Shown: positions 7,695 through 11,280 of the stretch, in pieces
Layout of the letters: each line of letters begins with the position of its first letter
Numbering within the stretch: position 1 is the stretch's first letter
Source: CAYWHE01 sp964458125
Lineage (GTDB): Bacteria; Bacteroidota; Bacteroidia; AKYH767-A; OLB10
NCBI GenBank assembly: GCA_964458125.1
Contig: CAYWHE010000133.1
Location: 1-11,280 of the forward strand
Direction of reading: 5' to 3'
Length of the DNA stretch: 11,280 nt
Notes under the pieces: generated by a model
Told to the model about the DNA's origin: nothing
Databases searched by the model: none
Seen by the model: the letters and a program-made list of their open reading frames with translations, nothing else
Translations under genes and position numbers: made by a program

Positions 7695-8351
7695 TTATTG
7701 AATGGACTCCTTTTCATTGTTGTAAAAATACGTCAGTGCGCCGCTTGGACATTTTTTTACCTGTGTAACGATTTCCTTTGATGACGCACCATCCGGGTTT
7801 ACCCATCGTTTTTTAGTATAGTCAAAAACTTCCGGCAGCTGTTTCCAGCACCTGCATGAATGCTGGCACAGGTCCGGTTTCCAGACGACCGTGATCTCCT
7901 TATTGGCGTAGTTGATTTTTTTTGCATTTTCATTGTCCTTGAATACAAACGTACGTACATTGATTTCGTTTTCCAGGATTTTGGAAATAGGGCTGAATTT
8001 TGCAATTTCCTGCAACCTTGCTTTTTGTTCTTCAGGAATACCGGCAGGGAAAACAATATCACAGTCGGCAACGGTAACCGTTTTTTCCAGTTCGGTTTCC
8101 TGGTACATATTGGCATGTACGGTGATCCGGGGAATGTCCCAGCCCTCCCGGTCGATATATTTGCGCATGGTAATCAGGGTGGAGGATGCCAGGGAGGACA
8201 TCAGGAGTGAGTAGGGATCCGGTCCGGAGTCCAATCCGCCTTCCATGACGGGTTCATCAGCAAAAAATTCCCCCTGGTGCCATTCCATGGTACACTGGTA
8301 TTTTTTATTACCAATGGTTCCCAGAACCGGGTTGTCAAATTTGTATTGCAT
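7695..8351 (-). CDS. OsmC-like domain fused to divergent 4Fe-4S (Fer4_19) domain, redox cysteines replaced
   Basis: 218 residues, cytoplasmic. Residues ~1-137 follow the OsmC/Ohr hydroperoxide-reductase fold: GPDPYSLLMSSLASSTLITMRKY for the first active-site helix and EIAKFSPISKILENEI for the second. At both places where the family has its reactive cysteine this protein reads serine (S57 and S120; codons TCC and AGC, each one base from TGC). Residues ~152-207 form the divergent 4Fe-4S mono-cluster domain, with WKPDLCQHSCRCWKQLPEVF (C162, C166, C168), W183, DGAS and CPSGAL (C201). Other cysteines are C20 and C97. The fusion is known in Bacteroidota. The loss of both thiols argues against classical peroxide reduction and leaves electron transfer, sensing or binding as options. 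It lies between the DoxX and SDR genes with gaps of 62 and 31 bases. Confidence 0.88.
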   Translation of the reverse strand: MQYKFDNPVLGTIGNKKYQCTMEWHQGEFFADEPVMEGGLDSGPDPYSLLMSSLASSTLITMRKYIDREGWDIPRITVHANMYQETELEKTVTVADCDIVFPAGIPEEQKARLQEIAKFSPISKILENEINVRTFVFKDNENAKKINYANKEITVVWKPDLCQHSCRCWKQLPEVFDYTKKRWVNPDGASSKEIVTQVKKCPSGALTYFYNNEKESIQ

Positions 8352-8413
8352 GGCGACAGATAAGTTTTGGTCCGTTTAATTCTGTTTCAAATTCAATGAT
8401 CAACTGAAAATTT

Positions 8414-8803
8414 TCAGGCACCGGCAATGCTGATGGCAAGGTACCCTGTGATGCACAACAAGGGCATTTCCTTCTTAGTGAAGGAATCATCGCCATGAAC
8501 AATAAATAGGACTACCAGCATGGTGATCAGCAGGGGAATGACTGCTAGCCTTGAAACCGGTTCAAAAATCAATAGCAGGGAGCCAAACACCCCGGCAAAG
8601 CCCACAAGTGCCAGGGATGCTGTAATACCAACGCCAACCGGATCGGCAAATATAACCGGTTCATCACCAGGCAATCTGGAAAATTTACCAATACCATGAG
8701 TCAGCATAAAGGCACCGGATGAAATTCGAATCAGCCTTAAAACACGGTTTATCGCTTGGGGATAATTACCGGTATTGAAAATATAATTTAACATCTTTTG
8801 CAC
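8414..8803 (-). CDS. DoxX-like integral membrane protein
   Basis: 129 residues with four hydrophobic segments (~20-39, 56-80, 85-103, 112-128), matching the DoxX family four-helix size. RLIRISSGAFMLTHGIGKF (23-41) is the typical first-helix motif with conserved HG (36-37). The protein should sit in the inner membrane. DoxX-like proteins recur beside thiol and quinone redox genes, and some accompany thiosulphate:quinone oxidoreductase or act in oxidative-stress complexes. The exact role here is unknown. The longest frame starts with GTG (8801-8803), while an ATG three codons in (8792-8794) is equally likely. It follows the pirin gene by 13 bases (22 from the ATG), consistent with one operon. 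Confidence 0.85.
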   Translation of the reverse strand: MQKMLNYIFNTGNYPQAINRVLRLIRISSGAFMLTHGIGKFSRLPGDEPVIFADPVGVGITASLALVGFAGVFGSLLLIFEPVSRLAVIPLLITMLVVLFIVHGDDSFTKKEMPLLCITGYLAISIAGA

Positions 8804-8816
8804 GGATTAGTTCTGA

Positions 8817-9533
8817 TTAACTCATCGGTACTTCCATCAGCAGCACTTCCGCATCCGGTGAATTGGCTTTAACGGTGATCTTTTCCGTGTTCCATATTCC
8901 CAACCCGTCTCTTTCATTCAGTTTCTGACCTTCAATGGTAATGTCTCCCTTTAGAATGAATGCATATACGCCATTGTCCTTTTTCTTCAGGGAATAAGCT
9001 GTTTGAAAACCCTCATCAAACCTGCCCAGGTGAAACCATGCATCCTGGTGAATCCAGACACCTGCATCGGCCGCATCCGGGGAAACAATCTGTTGGAAGG
9101 TATTGTGCCGGTCGTTGACATGAAGCGTTACCTGGTCGTAACGCGGCTGTACATTTCGTTTGTTTGGGAAAACCCAGATCTGGAGAAACTTAACCTGTTT
9201 ATCCTTGTTTTTGTTGTATTCGCTGTGCGTAATACCGCTTCCCGCACTCATTACCTGGATATCGCCATTCTTAATAACCGCAATATTACCCATGCTGTCC
9301 CGATGCTCCAGGTCTCCTTCCAGTGGTATAGAAATGATCTCCATATTGTCGTGCGGATGCGTGCCAAAACCCATACCGGGGGCTACCAGATCATCATTCA
9401 ATACCCGCAATGCCCCAAAGTGCATCCGTTCCGGGTTATGGTAGTTGGCAAAACTGAACGTGTGCCTGCTGTGCAGCCAGCCGTGATCGGCATCACCACG
9501 GGTTCCGGCTTGGTGAAGAATGGTATTGGACAT
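8817..9533 (-). CDS. Pirin-family bicupin protein (YhaK/YhhW type)
   Basis: 238 residues, two cupin halves, cytoplasmic. The N-terminal half contains HSRHTFSFANYHNPERMHFG (21-40), then the metal-binding set in GTHPHDNMEI (H59, H61) and GITHSEYN (H103, E105), the four ligands expected of an active pirin. The C-terminal half (~160-238) shows the degenerate cupin with YAFILKGDITIEG and ends in LLMEVP. Some pirins have quercetin 2,3-dioxygenase activity and others act as redox-dependent regulators. Only metal binding can be claimed from this sequence. The ATG lies 11 bases after the YceI stop, with a short AAAAAGAG purine stretch between, so the genes are almost certainly co-transcribed. Confidence 0.92.
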   Translation of the reverse strand: MSNTILHQAGTRGDADHGWLHSRHTFSFANYHNPERMHFGALRVLNDDLVAPGMGFGTHPHDNMEIISIPLEGDLEHRDSMGNIAVIKNGDIQVMSAGSGITHSEYNKNKDKQVKFLQIWVFPNKRNVQPRYDQVTLHVNDRHNTFQQIVSPDAADAGVWIHQDAWFHLGRFDEGFQTAYSLKKKDNGVYAFILKGDITIEGQKLNERDGLGIWNTEKITVKANSPDAEVLLMEVPMS

Positions 9534-9544
9534 CAGTACTCTTT

Positions 9545-10093
9545 TTATTCCTGTTTGACAAGCTGTACTTCGGCAAAAATTTTCACTTCCTCGCTGACCA
9601 GCACTCCCCCCGCCTCCAGGGCTGCATTCCAGTTCAGTCCCCAGTCCTTGCGGTTGATTTTACCATGAATGGAAAATCCCGTCTTCTCATTACCCCAGGG
9701 ATCCTTATTGATACCACCGTATTCCACCTGAAGCGTTATTTCATTACGGATGCCTTTGATCTCCAACATTCCTTTCAGGATGTAATGATCCCCGTTTTGT
9801 CTGGTGAATGAGCTTCCTTCAAAGGTAATGTCCTGGTGCTTTTCCACATCAAAGAAATCGGCACTTCTTAAATGCTGGTCCCGGTTTTCCTCATTGGTAA
9901 AAATGGATGACGCATCAATGCTGACATGAATCGCTGAACGGCTGAAATCTTCCCCTTCCATGAAGGCATCAAATTTCCTGAATTCGCCCTTTACGTTCGT
10001 AATCATCAGGTGTTTGACTGTGAATCCAAGTTCACTGTGTGTCTGATCCAGCACCCATTTCGTTTTCGTTGTTCCTTTTGCAATGTTATTCAT
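9545..10093 (-). CDS. YceI-family lipocalin-like protein, no signal peptide
   Basis: 182 residues covering the whole YceI-like domain: KWVLDQTHSELGFTVKHLMI (12-31), VKGEF (34-38), NRDQHLRSADFFDVEKHQDI (70-89), GMLEIKG (108-114) and RKDWGLNWNAALEAGG followed by VSEEVKI (148-173). The fold is an extended lipocalin barrel, and TT1927b from Thermus binds polyisoprenoid there. Many YceI proteins are periplasmic, but this one starts directly with a polar MNNIAKGTTK and no hydrophobic leader, so a cytoplasmic location is inferred. It is the first gene after the regulator, with an A-rich leader (AACTAAAAATGAAATAAA before ATG) typical of Bacteroidota. The likely ligand is an isoprenoid such as a quinone, unproven here. 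Confidence 0.92.
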   Translation of the reverse strand: MNNIAKGTTKTKWVLDQTHSELGFTVKHLMITNVKGEFRKFDAFMEGEDFSRSAIHVSIDASSIFTNEENRDQHLRSADFFDVEKHQDITFEGSSFTRQNGDHYILKGMLEIKGIRNEITLQVEYGGINKDPWGNEKTGFSIHGKINRKDWGLNWNAALEAGGVLVSEEVKIFAEVQLVKQE

Positions 10094-10137
10094 TTTATTT
10101 CATTTTTAGTTGTTAAAATTGACAGTGCAAAGATGCA

Positions 10138-10150
10138 CCCGTTAAACGGG
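10138..10150. promoter_or_regulatory. Perfect inverted repeat, candidate operator of the redox operon
   Basis: CCCGTT-A-AACGGG lies in the 93-base gap between the AraC-type regulator and yceI, 44 bases before the yceI ATG. On the minus strand it is followed at once by TGCATCTTTGCAC, in which CATCTTTG is an imperfect match to the Bacteroidota -7 element TAnnTTTG. A palindrome just upstream of a -7-like site is a plausible operator. The one-base centre makes a terminator unlikely. No convincing -33 element is visible. Confidence 0.4.
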
Positions 10151-10186
10151 CGGGCGGTAACGGTTTTCGGAAAAGGTGTTGTAATT

Positions 10187-11092
10187 TCAGGAAATGAGTT
10201 TTCTCATCTCTTCCCGGAACTCGGTCGGGGTTTGACCGGATTTCTTCTTAAAAACAGTCGTAAAATAGGCCTTTTCATTATACCCCAGCTCAAACCCGAT
10301 TTCGGAAACGGTTTTGTCAGTACTGGTCAGCAGGTTTTTGGCCTCAATCAGTTTCCGGGTTTCAATGATCTCGGTAACGCTCTGCTGCAAAATGTTCTGA
10401 CAGATCAGGTTCAGGTTTCTCGAGGACATGAACAACTTCTCTGCATAAAACTCCACACCTTCCGACCTGCGGAAATTTTCTTCTAGAATTTTTAGAAAAT
10501 TAATAAAGGTAATATGATGCGTTTTTTGAATGGCCTCATCTGTCGAACCTGACTTTTTTCTTTCCGATTCAATCATGGCAAACAACGCGCTTAACAGATG
10601 CCTGATGACGGAATAATCAGGAACCGGCTGCAGCGTTTCCAGGTACATCATCTCACATAAGGTCACCAGGCGATTAAAGCTATTGCCTCGTTGCATGGGA
10701 ATATTTGCGCGATCGTGAAAACAGGAATAGAGCTGAAAAGTGGTTTCGGGGATAAATTCGCTTTTAAAGCGGATCCCCCAAACCGTACACTTGCCGTTTC
10801 GCAGTCCAGGTATTACCCGATGAACCTTGCCTTTCGTGACAAAACTGACATAGGGAGCATGGATCTTTTCAGACCGGAAATCAATAAAGTGCTCCAGCAA
10901 TCCCTCCACACCCACCAGCACCTCCTCGAATTCATGCTGATGGGGGATATCGGGTGAGGCCGCAATTTTTTTTGCTTCCTGCCCGGTAAGCTTAAAAATA
11001 TGAAAAAGTTGATGCATACAGTTTAACGACTGTTCCCGCAAATTTAGAAGTTTTTCCCAATCCTGTCCCTGAATGGAAGTTAAGGGTGCCAT
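10187..11092 (-). CDS. AraC-family transcriptional regulator
   Basis: 301 residues. The C-terminal ~90 residues hold the paired helix-turn-helix units of the AraC/XylS family: the first around 213-234 (VEFYAEKLFMSSRNLN) and the second around 262-284 (VSEIGFELGYNEKAYFTTVF), followed by KKKSGQTPTEFRE. The N-terminal half (~50-130) contains PHQHEFEEVLVG and SFVTKGKVHRVIPG and resembles the AraC cupin-type sensor domain; C25, C102, C124 and C146 are present. The ATG has AAAAGGA directly before it and an in-frame stop lies upstream (TAA, 12 codons earlier), so the start cannot move far out. It precedes the yceI-to-dioxygenase series on the same strand by 93 bases and is the obvious candidate regulator, probably responding to a small molecule. 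The ligand is unknown. Confidence 0.92.
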   Translation of the reverse strand: MAPLTSIQGQDWEKLLNLREQSLNCMHQLFHIFKLTGQEAKKIAASPDIPHQHEFEEVLVGVEGLLEHFIDFRSEKIHAPYVSFVTKGKVHRVIPGLRNGKCTVWGIRFKSEFIPETTFQLYSCFHDRANIPMQRGNSFNRLVTLCEMMYLETLQPVPDYSVIRHLLSALFAMIESERKKSGSTDEAIQKTHHITFINFLKILEENFRRSEGVEFYAEKLFMSSRNLNLICQNILQQSVTEIIETRKLIEAKNLLTSTDKTVSEIGFELGYNEKAYFTTVFKKKSGQTPTEFREEMRKLIS

Positions 11093-11280
11093 TCCTTTTC
11101 GTTTCGGGAGTAAGACTGGCTTTTATCCGGTACTCCCAACACCCTTAGTGGATCTGAGCCGTCCAGGGGGAGTGAACTATCCCGCTGCCAGCAACGGGAC
11201 GTCGTTCTGATTATTTTTCATTCGCTGCAAGCCGCGGGGAATTCACCCCGGGAGATAATAAAAAGAGGAAGCAGCCCTGA
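11093..11280. other. Upstream region of the regulator gene, with REP-like pair
   Basis: No coding signal is seen. The first ~75 bases must hold the regulator promoter on the minus strand, but no clear -33/-7 pair is visible. The rest contains the two inverted REP-like units described separately. The window ends before any further gene. Confidence 0.4.
11172..11247. repeat. Inverted pair of REP-like units (BIME-like), copies 2 and 3
   Basis: The left unit (11172-11199) reads GTGAACTATCCCG then CTGC-CA-GCA-ACGGGA, folding as CCCG/CGGG plus TGC/GCA around a two-base loop. The right unit (11221-11247), read on the minus strand, is GGTGAATTCCCCG then CGGCTTGCAGCGAA and folds as CGC-GC/GC-GCG with one mismatch. 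Both share GTGAA..T.CCCCG plus a small GC hairpin with copy 1 at 964-997. The head-to-head arrangement about 20 bases apart resembles bacterial interspersed mosaic elements. No transposase of the REP-associated tyrosine type is in the window. Confidence 0.45.

Noticed and set aside
9003..9668. 221-codon plus-strand frame opposite pirin and YceI
   Set aside because: Antisense shadow of two genes with complete family motifs.

Overview
The window looks like chromosomal DNA of a Bacteroidota member, but I cannot place it below phylum. Pointers are the family content (a Bacteroidota-style outer-membrane barrel protein, an OsmC domain fused to a divergent 4Fe-4S domain, and a small protein often labelled phosphoribosylpyrophosphate synthetase in these genomes), A-rich leaders, mostly weak Shine-Dalgarno sites and long intergenic stretches. 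No rRNA, tRNA, CRISPR array, transposase or phage gene was seen.

Layout. 1-941 (+) is the 3' end of a large outer-membrane beta-barrel gene that begins left of the window. 942-1481 is non-coding and includes a REP-like hairpin. 1482-1940 (-) encodes a DUF1801 protein and is divergent from 2136-4580 (+), a complete Cu(I)-exporting P1B-1 ATPase. 4581-5510 is about 930 bases without a convincing gene, holding a hairpin just after the copper ATPase and two short coding-like fragments that may be relics.

From 11092 leftward to 5511 every gene is on the minus strand. In transcription order they are an AraC-family regulator, a YceI-like lipocalin, a pirin, a DoxX-like membrane protein, an OsmC/4Fe-4S fusion, an SDR dehydrogenase, a small conserved protein, and, after a 191-base leader with a strong ribosome binding site, a LigB/YgiD-type extradiol dioxygenase. 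Gaps between the six genes from yceI to the small protein are 9-62 bases, so they are probably one transcript. A perfect 13-base inverted repeat between the regulator and yceI is a candidate operator. The families suggest a response to quinones, electrophiles or oxidants, but that role is inferred from context.

The point most worth a second look is the OsmC-like protein. Both positions where the family normally carries its redox cysteines read as serine, while the cysteines of its iron-sulphur domain are kept and one extra is present. The right end, beyond the regulator, holds two further REP-like hairpins in inverted orientation. I see no evidence for a wholly new defence or mobile system.
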